From Citrifermentans bremense R1 (GTDB lineage: Bacteria; Desulfobacterota; Desulfuromonadia; Geobacterales; Geobacteraceae), in the NCBI RefSeq assembly GCF_000426865.1, contig NZ_AUGE01000001.1:62001-126000 (forward strand): a DNA stretch of 64,000 nucleotides. The letters are read 5' to 3'. Each line of letters begins with the position of its first letter. Position 1 is the first letter of the stretch. Position numbers and translations under genes: made by a program. This document shows, one piece after another, positions 34,918 through 44,777 of this stretch. A model generated the notes under the pieces. That model made no database searches and was not told the DNA's origin. It saw nothing but the letters and a program-made list of their open reading frames with translations.

Positions 34918-36702
34918 TTAGATCTGCGCCATTTTACGAAAGTGAGCGTTCTTAGCAATTAGTTCGTGATAAGTTCCACTGTGCGTAATTTTTCCCTTAT
35001 CAATGATATGAACTATGTCACACTCTTTCAGAGTAGCTAGGCGATGAGCAACGATAATGACAGTCTTTTTACCAGACAAGTTATGAATCGCATCCATGAT
35101 GACATTTTCGGTTATGCCATCTAGCGCACTGGTCGCCTCATCTAAGATTAGCACTTTAGGATTGTGATATAATGCACGCGCAATGCCTATACGCTGACGT
35201 TGCCCACCACTAAGCCTGACCCCTCGCTCTCCGACATCAGTTTCGTAGCCACCGGGAAGGGAGTCTATAAAATCAGCCATCTCCGCCATTTTTGCTGCTT
35301 GAACTACCCGCTCTCGGTCTATTTCATTGTCCGGAATAGCAAAAGCAATGTTACGTTCAATAGTATCATCGGACAGGTAAATGGACTGAGGAACATAACC
35401 CAAGTTCTTCTGCCAAGCAGCCAGGTTTTCTTTGTTTATGTCCGTACCATCTACCGATATGTTTCCAGACTGCGGAGAAAGCAAGCCAAGGAAAATGTCT
35501 ACAATAGTTGTCTTACCACATCCTGTAGCCCCCACCAAACCGATAGTAGTATTACAATCAATATCAATGCTAAAGTCATCAATAACAGGGACTTCAATAT
35601 TTGGATAACTGAAACTGATTGAGCGAAGTTTTATTGAATGGTGGAATGGAATAACTTCTACATTCCCGACTTCAGACAATTCCCTACCACTGTGATCCGA
35701 GAGGTCTTCCACCAAAATTTCCAGTGCAGGGAAGTGAAATCGGACTGACGTTATGCTTTGATAAATTTGTTGAAAACCTGGCATAATTCGGTATCCTGCC
35801 AACGCGAAGACAGACACGACTGGAATGATATTTGCGCTGTCATGGTCACTGCCGAGTAGGTAAAGCACAATCAATAAAATTCCACCAAAGGCTACAGCCT
35901 CAAGAGCATAGCGGGGTACTTGCGAGATTATTGCACTCTGTGAAGAATAGCTTGCATTATCTCTTGACGGTATTGAGAAACGTCGTATGAGTTCGCATTC
36001 AGCTCCACGTAGCTTCAGATCTTTAATTGCTGACATCGCCTCATTGGATATTTTAAAACGTTGGAAAACAACCTCTGTTGAAGCTTCTCCGATACGAAAT
36101 AGCTGGTTACGTACAAATTTAAATATAACTATATAAGCACACGATAGCACAGCAGCTAAACACAGCGATACCTGAGGGTCGACCCACAAAAGAAGAATCA
36201 ATATGAATGTAATTGACACTAATTTTGAGACAGCCAACACTCCTGGAAGAATGACACCTTGAATAACCCGTGCCACTTCGGAGAGAACATTTTTCAACAA
36301 ATCAGCAGAATTCCGGTTCAAGAAAAAAAGATAAGGCTGTGACAGATATTTCGCAAACAGCCGCGTTGAAAGTCGATGCCCTTGCATGTTGCTAAAATAA
36401 GTTGTAAACCAGCTTATATAGGCACTGAAAGCGTTGCTGCACACAAGTGCCACCAGTGCAAGCACACCTAGGCCAATTAAAAACTGGTTGTTGCTGGTAA
36501 AACCAATGCTGTGGTAGGCAAAACTGAGGTAATTGTTCTGGTGAATCATTTCTGGTTTACTGACAACTGCAATAAAGGGGACGACAGAAGCAATGCCTAC
36601 AACTTCTAGTAAACTCATCACAAGGATACCTAGTGACAAAAGCAGAATTTGTTGTCGCTCTTTATAATTGAAAAGTACTTTAAATTTTGCATAGAGAGCC
36701 AT
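34918..36702 (-). CDS. MsbA/PglK-type ABC exporter, candidate lipid-linked glycan flippase
   Basis: 594-aa half-transporter with fused domains. Six transmembrane helices lie in residues about 20-320. The ATPase domain has Walker A GATGCGKTT, signature LSGGQRQRIGIARAL, Walker B VLILDEATSALD and the H-loop IIVAHRL. In C. jejuni PglK, a protein of this plan flips the lipid-linked oligosaccharide. As no Wzx-type flippase is seen in the window, this is the best candidate. ATG 36702 begins one base after the upstream stop, with GAGGA nine bases before it; the open frame extending to 36786 overlaps the upstream gene. Confidence 0.87.
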   Translation of the reverse strand: MALYAKFKVLFNYKERQQILLLSLGILVMSLLEVVGIASVVPFIAVVSKPEMIHQNNYLSFAYHSIGFTSNNQFLIGLGVLALVALVCSNAFSAYISWFTTYFSNMQGHRLSTRLFAKYLSQPYLFFLNRNSADLLKNVLSEVARVIQGVILPGVLAVSKLVSITFILILLLWVDPQVSLCLAAVLSCAYIVIFKFVRNQLFRIGEASTEVVFQRFKISNEAMSAIKDLKLRGAECELIRRFSIPSRDNASYSSQSAIISQVPRYALEAVAFGGILLIVLYLLGSDHDSANIIPVVSVFALAGYRIMPGFQQIYQSITSVRFHFPALEILVEDLSDHSGRELSEVGNVEVIPFHHSIKLRSISFSYPNIEVPVIDDFSIDIDCNTTIGLVGATGCGKTTIVDIFLGLLSPQSGNISVDGTDINKENLAAWQKNLGYVPQSIYLSDDTIERNIAFAIPDNEIDRERVVQAAKMAEMADFIDSLPGGYETDVGERGVRLSGGQRQRIGIARALYHNPKVLILDEATSALDGITENVIMDAIHNLSGKKTVIIVAHRLATLKECDIVHIIDKGKITHSGTYHELIAKNAHFRKMAQI

Positions 36703-36703
36703 T

Positions 36704-37375
36704 TTATGGTTCCTCACCATTCCCAACAAGAAAGGGTGCGTGACCATGGATTGTGCTGCCTTGAGAAATATTAAAGTCACCGTCATTCTCGTGGCGTCCC
36801 TCCGCCGCTCTTCCTTGGACGGACTGATCGTACTGGAATGGACTCACAAATGAAGCAAAAGGTGGAAATGCTCGATCACGCTGTGACAAGATCGGATCTG
36901 GGTCTGGCCATATGGGACTGACAGAATTCCATAGGATTCCGGCGTCATGATCTGGTGAATAAACTGTGCTCACCTTGTAAACTATGGTGGCTGAATCAGA
37001 CAACGTATAAAACCCGTGAGCGCAGCCTTTCGGAATGTATATCATGTTGGCTTTAGTTGCATCAAGATTGAAAAGAGCAAATTGCCCATACCTTGGCGAA
37101 CCCTCACGCAGATCAACCACAGCATCCAGCACCACCCCCGAAACGCAGTAAACCAACTTTGTGTGGTTATGGGGCGGAAGTTGAAAGTGGAGCCCTCTGA
37201 GCACCCTTTTATGGGAGACAGAATAGTATTCTTCCTGCCAACCAGTCTCCAGTGCATGCTCTTCAAAAGCGTTACGATGGAAGGTTTTGACAAACGAACC
37301 ACGCGAATCTTCCATCTTGCGTGGAAGCAGTTCAAAGCATCCAGGAATAGTGGATGCCATTTTTTCAAAGATCAT
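36704..37375 (-). CDS. dTDP-4-dehydrorhamnose 3,5-epimerase family protein (AscE-like by context)
   Basis: 223-aa cupin-type sugar epimerase of the RmlC family: DSRGSFVKTFHRNAFEE, VLRGLHFQLPPH, VDLREGSPRYGQF and IPKGCAHGFYTLSD. It differs clearly from the true RmlC at 42170 and has a longer C-terminal tail. Placed directly after rfbH, it may epimerise the CDP-4-keto-3,6-dideoxyhexose at C5, as AscE does in ascarylose synthesis. Whether it works at C3, C5 or both is not visible. ATG 37375 follows GAGGAA; a TTG at 37381 would overlap the rfbH stop. Confidence 0.78.
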   Translation of the reverse strand: MIFEKMASTIPGCFELLPRKMEDSRGSFVKTFHRNAFEEHALETGWQEEYYSVSHKRVLRGLHFQLPPHNHTKLVYCVSGVVLDAVVDLREGSPRYGQFALFNLDATKANMIYIPKGCAHGFYTLSDSATIVYKVSTVYSPDHDAGILWNSVSPIWPDPDPILSQRDRAFPPFASFVSPFQYDQSVQGRAAEGRHENDGDFNISQGSTIHGHAPFLVGNGEEP

Positions 37376-37377
37376 GA

Positions 37378-38736
37378 TCAAAAATTCCTCATAACATCGA
37401 CCATATACCCTGCCATTTCAGCAGTCATTCCAGGGTAGACCCCAACCCAGAAGGTGTCGCGCATGATGCGGTTGGTAGTTTCCAAATCACCAATGACTCT
37501 GTACCCGCTACCAGTCGTCCTCATCTCGTCAAAGCATGGGTGCTTAATCAGGTTGCCTGCGAAGAGCATCCGAGTCTGAATCCCCTTCTTTTCCAGGCGA
37601 TCTACCATACGCTCACGGGTGAATCCAAAGCCTTCCCGTACAGTTAGCAGAAAGCCAAACCAAGAAGGTTCTGAGTTCTCAGTAGGCTCTGGGAGGATGA
37701 AACGATCTTCCATTCCGGCCAGTCCATCACGTAAGAGTTTCCAGTTGTTCCTTCGGGCCTCTATAAAACTCGGAAGTTTTCCCATTTGGGCGCAACCAAT
37801 GGCGGCTTGCATGTCAGTCACTTTGAGGTTGTAGCCGAAATGCGAGTAGACATATTTGTGGTCATACCCGAAAGGTAGTTCCCCGAATTGCTGGCCAAAG
37901 CGGTTGCTGCAGGTACCGTCTTTACCCGATGGACACCAGCAGTCACGCCCCCAATCGCGGAACGATTCCACCAGGCGCTTCAACATCATGTCATCGGTAT
38001 AAACGGCTCCACCTTCCCCCATTGTCATGTGGTGGGGAGGATAGAAGCTGGAGGTGCCGATGTCACCTATGGTACCTGTGTAGCGCCACTCGCCTTTGTA
38101 GAGATACTTTGAACCAAGCGCATCGCAGTTGTCCTCTATTAGCCATAATCTATGGCGATCACAGAATGATTTGACCGCAGCTATGTCAAAAGGATTGCCA
38201 AGCGTGTGGGCAACCATGACCGCCTTGGTTTTTTCCGAGAGGGCATATTCTAACTGGGAGCAGTCGATATTGTAGGTGGGAAAAGAGACATCGACGAAAA
38301 CCGGTATTGCGCCGAACTGTATTACGGGAGCGACCGTTGTTGGGAAGCCTGCGGCAACCGTGATAACTTCGTCCCCCTTTTGGATTCGTCGCTCCCCCAA
38401 TTTTGGCGATGTGAGGGCCATGAATGCAAGAAGATTGGCTGAGGAACCAGAATTTGTGAGGGAACAATGCTGCACCCCCAGGAACTGCGCAAATTCGCTC
38501 TCAAACCTTTCTGCGTAGCGACCGGTTGTCAGCCAGAAATCAAGTGACGAATCGACTAGGGCTGCGACTTCCTTCTCATCAAATATGCGACCGGCGTAGG
38601 GGATGCGGTCACCGGGGGTGAATGCCTTGCTGATTTTGTGCTTAAAGTCGTAATATTTTATAGCAGCAGCGATTGCCTGCTCCCGCAATATTTTATCCTG
38701 CCCGTTGTTATCTTCCACTAACAGCTCCTCTTGCAT
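37378..38736 (-). CDS. rfbH: CDP-4-keto-6-deoxyglucose 3-dehydrase E1 (RfbH/DdhC/AscC)
   Basis: 452-aa PMP-dependent, iron-sulfur enzyme that removes the C3 hydroxyl of CDP-4-keto-6-deoxy-D-glucose, a step in 3,6-dideoxyhexose synthesis. The fold is that of aminotransferase DegT, but the Schiff-base Lys is replaced by His in SSFYPPHHMTMGEGG, the hallmark of E1. Cysteines for the [2Fe-2S] cluster are in DCWCPSGKDGTC. It needs an E3 reductase (RfbI/AscD), which is not in this window. It sits between rfbG and the epimerase homolog, with a 23-bp gap to rfbG. Confidence 0.93.
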   Translation of the reverse strand: MQEELLVEDNNGQDKILREQAIAAAIKYYDFKHKISKAFTPGDRIPYAGRIFDEKEVAALVDSSLDFWLTTGRYAERFESEFAQFLGVQHCSLTNSGSSANLLAFMALTSPKLGERRIQKGDEVITVAAGFPTTVAPVIQFGAIPVFVDVSFPTYNIDCSQLEYALSEKTKAVMVAHTLGNPFDIAAVKSFCDRHRLWLIEDNCDALGSKYLYKGEWRYTGTIGDIGTSSFYPPHHMTMGEGGAVYTDDMMLKRLVESFRDWGRDCWCPSGKDGTCSNRFGQQFGELPFGYDHKYVYSHFGYNLKVTDMQAAIGCAQMGKLPSFIEARRNNWKLLRDGLAGMEDRFILPEPTENSEPSWFGFLLTVREGFGFTRERMVDRLEKKGIQTRMLFAGNLIKHPCFDEMRTTGSGYRVIGDLETTNRIMRDTFWVGVYPGMTAEMAGYMVDVMRNF

Positions 38737-38759
38737 ATCAGTAATAAAAAGTAGAAAGA

Positions 38760-39851
38760 TTAACTACAAATATAATCTTGGATCTGAGCTAAACAGACCT
38801 CACGCATTGGGCGTTTGTCCCTATAGGCAAGGGTCCAATCTATAATCCGGTCAATTGCTGTCTGGAGGTTCCATTTCGGTTGCCACCCTAACTCCCCTCT
38901 GGCCTTGGAGCAGTCAAGTTTGAGATAATGCGCTTCGTGAGGGTGTACGCCACCGTCTAATTTATATGCAGCACCATTCCCCCACGCCGCGCACATTTTC
39001 TGGACGATCCATTCGACTGGACGGGCATCATCCTCACCCGGTCCAAAATTCCATCCTGAAGCGTAGTGCGATCCATGTTGATAAAGATTCTGCGCCAAGA
39101 GAAGATAGCCCGACAGCGGCTCAAGCACATGTTGCCAAGGGCGGATTGCGTGGGGATTCCTGATCACGATGTCGTTCCCTTTCAAAAGGGCACAGACACA
39201 ATCCGGAATAAGCCTTTCCGCCGCCCAGTCGCCGCCGCCGATGACATTGCCTGCGCGTGCTGTTGCGATCGCAACACCGTGCTTCTCATATTGCTTGGGA
39301 TTGAAGAAGGAGTTCCGATAAGCCGCGGTTACAAGTTCTGCACAGCCTTTACTGCTGGAATATGGGTCATACCCACCCATAGGCTCATTTTCACGATAGC
39401 CCCAAGCCCACTCCCTGTTCTCGTAGCATTTGTCGGTGGTGACGTTGACCACTGCCTTTACTGTGCTGCAGTTCCGTACCGCCTCCAGCAGGTTAACCGT
39501 CCCCATGACGTTTGTTGCATATGTCTCGACAGGGATGTTATAGGAGTCTCGCACAAGCGGTTGTGCAGCCATATGAATAACAATATCCGGCGAGGCGGCA
39601 GAAATGGCTGCGGCAAGTTTCTGGCTGTCTCTTACATCGCCTACGACCGAGTTGACAAGTTCGCCAACCTTGCATAAGTTGTAAAGGCTAGGATCAGTGG
39701 GCGGATCCAGGGCATAGCCGGTCACTTCGGCACTAGCCAGATGAAGCCACATGCACAGCCAAGAGCCTTTAAATCCAGTGTGGCCAGTGACAAAAATCCT
39801 CTTGCCGGCAAAAAACTTGTAGTTCAATGGTTGCATCAAAACATTGCACAT
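38760..39851 (-). CDS. rfbG: CDP-glucose 4,6-dehydratase
   Basis: 363-aa extended SDR converting CDP-D-glucose to CDP-4-keto-6-deoxy-D-glucose. NAD motif VTGHTGFKGSWL is characteristic of RfbG/DdhB, and the active site has TTDKCYENREW and Tyr-x3-Lys in DPYSSSKGCAE. GNVIGGGDWAAERLIPD is another family stretch. ATG 39851 was preferred (a weak GGGTAG precedes it); TTG 39863 and ATG 39836 are alternatives. It lies between rfbF and rfbH as in known 3,6-dideoxyhexose clusters. Confidence 0.93.
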   Translation of the reverse strand: MCNVLMQPLNYKFFAGKRIFVTGHTGFKGSWLCMWLHLASAEVTGYALDPPTDPSLYNLCKVGELVNSVVGDVRDSQKLAAAISAASPDIVIHMAAQPLVRDSYNIPVETYATNVMGTVNLLEAVRNCSTVKAVVNVTTDKCYENREWAWGYRENEPMGGYDPYSSSKGCAELVTAAYRNSFFNPKQYEKHGVAIATARAGNVIGGGDWAAERLIPDCVCALLKGNDIVIRNPHAIRPWQHVLEPLSGYLLLAQNLYQHGSHYASGWNFGPGEDDARPVEWIVQKMCAAWGNGAAYKLDGGVHPHEAHYLKLDCSKARGELGWQPKWNLQTAIDRIIDWTLAYRDKRPMREVCLAQIQDYICS

Positions 39852-39900
39852 ATTTCTACCCAATTATACAAGAATTAACGTCTCTACATGACAGGCGAAC

Positions 39901-40674
39901 CTACCAATTTTTCCAAGGGGCCTTGCCGCTTTTCCAGAGATCTTCTAAATGATTTTTATCCCGTAATGTATCCATGGGCTGCCAAAAACCAGGGTGCTTA
40001 TATGCCACGAGTTCGCCATCTTTCGCCAGGTTTTCCAGCGGTTCCTTCTCAAGTAAAGTTTCATCTCCAGCTATATAATCAAATATTTCAGGTTGAAGTA
40101 CGAAAAAACCTGCATTGATCCAGGCGCCGTCCCCTTTTGGCTTCTCTTGAAAACCGGTTACTGCATTTCCGGCAGCTAGATCAAGGGCACCGAAACGGCC
40201 TGAAGGCTGAATGGAGGTAACAGTTGCCAACTTACCGTGGGCTCGGTGATAAGAGACTAAATCTTTGATGTTGACATCTGAAACTCCGTCGCCGTAAGTT
40301 AGCATAAAAGACTGATTGCCCACATACTGTTGGATCCTTTTCACCCTTCCACCGGTCATTGTCTCAAGCCCCGTGTTGACAAGAGTAACGCTCCAAGGCT
40401 CTGCAGAATGGTGATGAATCAGCCTCTCGTTGTCGTTTTTGAAATCGAAGGTAACGTCAGATTCATGGAGAAAATAGTGAGCAAAGTACTCTTTAATACA
40501 ATATCCTTTGTAGCCTAGACAAATTATGAAATCAGTAAAGCCATAACTCGAGTATGTCTTCATAATATGCCAAAGAATGGGTCTTTCACCAATCTCGATC
40601 ATGGGCTTCGGCTTCAAGTGAGACTCTTCACTTATGCGGGTACCAAAACCACCAGCAAGGATAACTATTTTCAT
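39901..40674 (-). CDS. rfbF: Glucose-1-phosphate cytidylyltransferase
   Basis: 257-aa nucleotidyltransferase making CDP-glucose from glucose-1-phosphate and CTP, the entry step to CDP-deoxysugars. The signature [23 protein letters not shown] (first 12 residues after the start contain the CTP-binding loop) is diagnostic, and [15 protein letters not shown] and [10 protein letters not shown] carry the conserved acidic residues. ATG 40674 follows GAGGAG. CTP supply connects it to pyrG in the neighbouring Kdo operon. Confidence 0.94.
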   Translation of the reverse strand: MKIVILAGGFGTRISEESHLKPKPMIEIGERPILWHIMKTYSSYGFTDFIICLGYKGYCIKEYFAHYFLHESDVTFDFKNDNERLIHHHSAEPWSVTLVNTGLETMTGGRVKRIQQYVGNQSFMLTYGDGVSDVNIKDLVSYHRAHGKLATVTSIQPSGRFGALDLAAGNAVTGFQEKPKGDGAWINAGFFVLQPEIFDYIAGDETLLEKEPLENLAKDGELVAYKHPGFWQPMDTLRDKNHLEDLWKSGKAPWKNW

Positions 40675-40793
40675 TGGTCTCCTCTCTATAACAGCATGAA
40701 CTTGCAATACGTTAACGTATGATACCAGCAGACAGTTATGATCGGGTTATGAAAGTCCACACAAAATCACAAATGATTTATTGTATCTGACTA

Positions 40794-41966
40794 CTAAAAG
40801 TTCCTTGCAGAACGTTTAATATTCTCAATTATTGTTCTATCAGAATCAGGAATTCTAGACAAGTATTCTTGCACGAAGACTGTAAATATTGAGACAAAAA
40901 AGGCAGCTACGGTCGATAAAATTACTATAATGGAACGTTTAGGTTTGCTTTTGTTCACAGGAATTACGGCTTCATCAAGAATCTGAAAGGAAGAAGAGTC
41001 TTTTGCCTCAGTCAACTTCGCAATTTCGTACTGCTTAGTCAACTGTTCGAAAATGGCCTCCTGCGTTTTAAGTTCCCGCAGTTTACGTGAGTATTCTAGA
41101 CCTACACCTGGCATATTTCCAATGGAAGGGATACCCTCGCCCACGCCGCCTTTTCCAGAAAGCACGCTCAGTTCTGTTTTTAAACTTCTGATACCATTTT
41201 GGATCGCCTTCACGTCTGGGCTATGCTCAGTCTGCCTGCTACTCAAAACTGCAAGCTGCATTTCTTTACTCGCGAGGTCGGCCTTAAGGCGCGCTATGGC
41301 TTCTATTGAAGCCTTCGCCTGAGAATCAACTTGGACAATTCTGTTACGCTGAGAAAAATATTTCACTTCGTTTTCGGCCTTGACAAGATCTTTTTTCACT
41401 AACTCAAGACGCTTTTCCAGAAAAATCCGCTCGGTTCCGGCCTTTGACAAATTAAGCCTAATAGTGGTTTTACCCAACTCGTCTACGAAAGCGTTAGCCA
41501 ACTGGGCTGACAGGTTTGGGTCTTTATTTTCAGCGGTGATCGAGATTATTCCGTCCTTACCTGCCTGCACTTTGATAGCACCATCAAGGCTTCTCCTGGC
41601 AGCTTCCATGTTATCTGCTTGATAAATTCTGGTTAAGTCCAGCCGATGGATCACTGCATCTGCGACGGAACGGCTTTTCAGGATGCCTAGATAGAGATCA
41701 CTCCCCCCTCCAAGGCCGCCGGTAGCTATGCCTGCCAGCCCCCCAGCCTGTCCAAGCAAAGCGGAGAGCCCACCACCCGCCTCTTTCTGAGGCGGAAGAA
41801 TCTTTGCTGTTGCAGAGTAAATGTTGGGAAGGTTCAAGCTGTAAACAACAGACGCGACTATGCCGACAGTGCATATCTTAAAAATCAGCATCTTGCGCTT
41901 CACGAGCACATGCACAAGTTCTAGCAGGTTGATCTCTTGTTCTTCCATCTCATTTTCTGTATTCAT
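40794..41966 (-). CDS. Wzz/GNVR-type chain length determinant protein
   Basis: 390-aa inner-membrane polysaccharide co-polymerase. Two transmembrane helices, near residues 28-48 and 350-372, flank a long periplasmic coiled-coil domain (about 150-300). A Gly/Ala-rich segment after the first domain (LLGQAGGLAGIATGGLGGG) and a GNVR-like region precede TM2 with a Pro-rich edge (EAVIPVNKSKPKRS). There is no cytoplasmic kinase domain, so it is the Wzz or PCP-1 type, not Wzc. ATG 41966 follows AAAGGGA. It should set chain length together with the polymerase. Confidence 0.87.
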   Translation of the reverse strand: MNTENEMEEQEINLLELVHVLVKRKMLIFKICTVGIVASVVYSLNLPNIYSATAKILPPQKEAGGGLSALLGQAGGLAGIATGGLGGGSDLYLGILKSRSVADAVIHRLDLTRIYQADNMEAARRSLDGAIKVQAGKDGIISITAENKDPNLSAQLANAFVDELGKTTIRLNLSKAGTERIFLEKRLELVKKDLVKAENEVKYFSQRNRIVQVDSQAKASIEAIARLKADLASKEMQLAVLSSRQTEHSPDVKAIQNGIRSLKTELSVLSGKGGVGEGIPSIGNMPGVGLEYSRKLRELKTQEAIFEQLTKQYEIAKLTEAKDSSSFQILDEAVIPVNKSKPKRSIIVILSTVAAFFVSIFTVFVQEYLSRIPDSDRTIIENIKRSARNF

Positions 41967-42169
41967 ATTTCCCTTTAAGACGCTCTCAAGACAAAAGGCA
42001 AACGCTAACCAACTTCAATTAATTATCACATGTCGCGCATGTTAAGCGATGAACCGCGCACGGAAAATATGCTTGTTCTTTAAGCGCGTTCAATGCTGAC
42101 ACCTACACAGAGTTAAAATGGCTCCATTTCTGTATGGACGGTACTTTTGACTTGCTCTCAGCATAAGTT

Positions 42170-42718
42170 TCAGCTACCAAACAACTCCGCGCTACAGAAC
42201 GCCTGGCCCTCAGCATCCTTCTTTGCTAAAATAGGTTCACCCAAAAGCGACCAGTTAATGCTTAAATCGTGGTCATTCCACACAATACATCTTTCGAACT
42301 CTGGATACCAATAATCAGTTGTTTTATAGAGAAATTCTGCTACATCCGAGGTTACGAGAAAGCCGTGAGCAAAACCTTCAGGCACCCACAGTTGGCGTTT
42401 ATTTTCTGCGGAAAGCACTACACTGACGGATTTACCAAAGGTGGGTGAATTCTTCCGCATATCGACGGCCACATCAAAAACCTCTCCGGCTGTTACCCGG
42501 ACAAGCTTTCCCTGAGGATGTTGAATCTGGTAGTGCAGTCCACGAAGGACGTTTCTGCCGGAGCGGGAATGGTTGTCTTGAACGAAGATGGTGTTAAGTC
42601 CTGTCTTTTCTTCCCACAATTTCTGATTGAAGCTCTCAAGGAAGAAACCCCTGTCATCTCCAAACACTTTCGGTTCAATGATAAGAACATCGGGAATTTC
42701 AGTTGGAACTATATTCAT
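42170..42718 (-). CDS. rmlC: dTDP-4-dehydrorhamnose 3,5-epimerase
   Basis: 182-aa cupin enzyme converting dTDP-4-keto-6-deoxyglucose to dTDP-4-keto-L-rhamnose. Conserved stretches are GDDRGFFLESFNQ, NVLRGLHYQIQHPQGKLVRV with the catalytic His, VDMRKNSPTFG and PEGFAHGFLV. Length is standard. ATG 42718 has AGGA five bases upstream. It follows rmlA by 39 bp. A 203-bp gap to the wzz gene shows short dyads such as ACATG-TCGCG-CATGT but no clear signal. Confidence 0.94.
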   Translation of the reverse strand: MNIVPTEIPDVLIIEPKVFGDDRGFFLESFNQKLWEEKTGLNTIFVQDNHSRSGRNVLRGLHYQIQHPQGKLVRVTAGEVFDVAVDMRKNSPTFGKSVSVVLSAENKRQLWVPEGFAHGFLVTSDVAEFLYKTTDYWYPEFERCIVWNDHDLSINWSLLGEPILAKKDAEGQAFCSAELFGS

Positions 42719-42757
42719 TTAAAATCCTAGGTGTTAAATTTAGCTAAGCCTTCTAAA

Positions 42758-43633
42758 TTACATGCCTATCAATACTCGCTCCAGATACTCCCGATACGGA
42801 GACTTCGGAGTGTCTAAAATAACCTGGCGAAGCCCAGCTTCGTCAATGAATCCCCTCCTGAAGGCGATTTCCTCAAGACAAGCGATCTTCAACCCCTGCC
42901 TTGCTTCAAGGGTGCCTATGAAATGACTCGCCTCCAAAAGGCTCGTATGAGTTCCGGTATCCAGCCAAGCGATGCCGCGACCCAAGGTTTCCACCCGCAG
43001 TTCACCGCGGCGCAGGTACTCCAGGTTCACATCTGTAATCTCAAGTTCCCCCCTGGCAGAGGGCTTCGTTGAGCGGGTAATATCCACAACGCTGCCGTCA
43101 TAGAGATAAAGCCCGGGGACAGCATATGATGACTTCGGCTGCACCGGCTTTTCTTCTATACTGTAGACCTTTCCGTCAGTGCCGAACTCAACTACACCGT
43201 AACGTTCCGGATCTGTCACAGGATAGCCAAAGACAACAGCACCGCTGTCGAATTCCTGAACCATCTTGTCGAGCCCGATTTTCCCATAGAAGATGTTATC
43301 GCCCAAGACTAGGCAAACTGGATCCTCCGCAATAAAATCCTCACCGACAAGAAAGGCTTGGGCAATCCCCTTAGGTTCAAGTTGTACTTTGTAGGATATG
43401 GAAATTCCCCAGCGGCTACCATCACCAAGAAGTGACTCAAAACGCGGGGTGTCGTGTGGAGTTGAGATGATCAGTATGTCATCGATACCTGCCATCATCA
43501 AAGTAGCAAGCGGGTAATAGATCATCGGCTTGTCATAAACGGGCTGTAACTGTTTACTGGCAACAAGTGTCAGAGGATAAAGCCTGCTCCCAAATCCTCC
43601 CGCCAAGACAATGCCTTTTTTAATGCCGCTCAT
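42758..43633 (-). CDS. rmlA: Glucose-1-phosphate thymidylyltransferase
   Basis: 291-aa nucleotidyltransferase producing dTDP-glucose. The loop [32 protein letters not shown] and [10 protein letters not shown] are diagnostic of RmlA, and the length fits the common short class. ATG 43633 overlaps the rmlB stop by 4 nt (ATGA), indicating coupling. The Arg in the usual GSGTRL loop is present although the preceding residues read GFGSRL. Confidence 0.95.
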   Translation of the reverse strand: MSGIKKGIVLAGGFGSRLYPLTLVASKQLQPVYDKPMIYYPLATLMMAGIDDILIISTPHDTPRFESLLGDGSRWGISISYKVQLEPKGIAQAFLVGEDFIAEDPVCLVLGDNIFYGKIGLDKMVQEFDSGAVVFGYPVTDPERYGVVEFGTDGKVYSIEEKPVQPKSSYAVPGLYLYDGSVVDITRSTKPSARGELEITDVNLEYLRRGELRVETLGRGIAWLDTGTHTSLLEASHFIGTLEARQGLKIACLEEIAFRRGFIDEAGLRQVILDTPKSPYREYLERVLIGM

Positions 43634-44724
43634 GCCCGCACCTCACTTTGGGCAGGGAGGCGCTCACCGTACATGGACTTGTAGTAGTTCTGGTAGCTAC
43701 CGTCGCAGACACCTTGAACCCAGTCCGGATTGGCGAGATACCATTCAATGGTTCGGCGAATGCCATCTTCAAAGGAAACAGAAGGGCTCCAGCCAAGTTC
43801 ATTCCGAATTTTAGCGGCATCAATGGCGTAGCGTTGATCGTGCCCGGGACGATCCTTCACAAAACGTATAAGTGAACGTCTAGGCAACCCGTTTGCCAGC
43901 GGCGGAGCCGTTGTGTCAAGGATGTCGCAGACGGTCTCCACCACTTCGAGGTTGCGCTTTTCACTGTTACCGCCGACGTTGTAAGTCTCACCAAGCCTGC
44001 CCCCCTCCAGCACAGCGAGAATGGCGGAACAGTGGTCAATAACATAAAGCCAGTCCCTGACATTGCTGCCATCGCCATAGAGTGGAAGATCGCGGCCATT
44101 GATTGCATTGCTTATGATCAAAGGAATCAGTTTCTCCGGGAAGTGGTAAGGACCATAGTTATTAGAGCAGTTGGTGATCATTGTCGGCAGACCATAGGTA
44201 TGGTAATAGGCGTTGACTAGATGGTCGGAAGATGCCTTGCTCGCAGAATAAGGAGACCTCGGATCATAAGACGTAGTTTCAGTAAAATAGCCGGTCTCTC
44301 CGAGAGAGCCGTAAACTTCATCTGTACTGACATGAATGAAACGCTGATTTGGCGGTGACTGCTTGTTTACAAGCCACGCCTTGCGAGCAGCTTCCAGTAG
44401 CGTGAACGTGCCAATGATGTTGGTCTGGACGAATGCGGCTGGGCCTTCGATGCTCCGGTCCACGTGGGATTCAGCGGCGAAGTGAACCACAGTATCAATG
44501 CAATCTTCAGCAAAGACTTTTGTTACCAATGAACTGTTGCAAACGTCTCCTTTGACAAACTTGTAACGACCGTCACTCTCTATGTCAGCAAGGTTTTGCA
44601 AGTTTCCAGCATAGGTCAACTTATCCAAATTAATGATGTTGCACGCGGGAATTTTCTGCAAGGCAAGCCGGATAAAATTAGATCCGATAAAACCGCACCC
44701 ACCAGTAATCAGAATATTTTTCAT
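43630..44724 (-). CDS. rmlB: dTDP-glucose 4,6-dehydratase
   Basis: 364-aa extended SDR. NAD motif [11 protein letters not shown] (about 6-16), active site [12 protein letters not shown] (Thr-Asp-Glu) and Tyr-x3-Lys in [11 protein letters not shown] are all present, as are DNWLYV-like RDWLYVIDH and [12 protein letters not shown] near the end. It makes dTDP-4-keto-6-deoxyglucose, shared by several dTDP-deoxysugar routes. It follows the SLBB export gene by 53 bp and leads the rml trio; rmlD is not in the window. Confidence 0.95.
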   Translation of the reverse strand: MKNILITGGCGFIGSNFIRLALQKIPACNIINLDKLTYAGNLQNLADIESDGRYKFVKGDVCNSSLVTKVFAEDCIDTVVHFAAESHVDRSIEGPAAFVQTNIIGTFTLLEAARKAWLVNKQSPPNQRFIHVSTDEVYGSLGETGYFTETTSYDPRSPYSASKASSDHLVNAYYHTYGLPTMITNCSNNYGPYHFPEKLIPLIISNAINGRDLPLYGDGSNVRDWLYVIDHCSAILAVLEGGRLGETYNVGGNSEKRNLEVVETVCDILDTTAPPLANGLPRRSLIRFVKDRPGHDQRYAIDAAKIRNELGWSPSVSFEDGIRRTIEWYLANPDWVQGVCDGSYQNYYKSMYGERLPAQSEVRA

Positions 44725-44777
44725 GACACCTCTACGAAATACGCCTTAAAATTTGCCACATAGATTTGTGGGATTTG

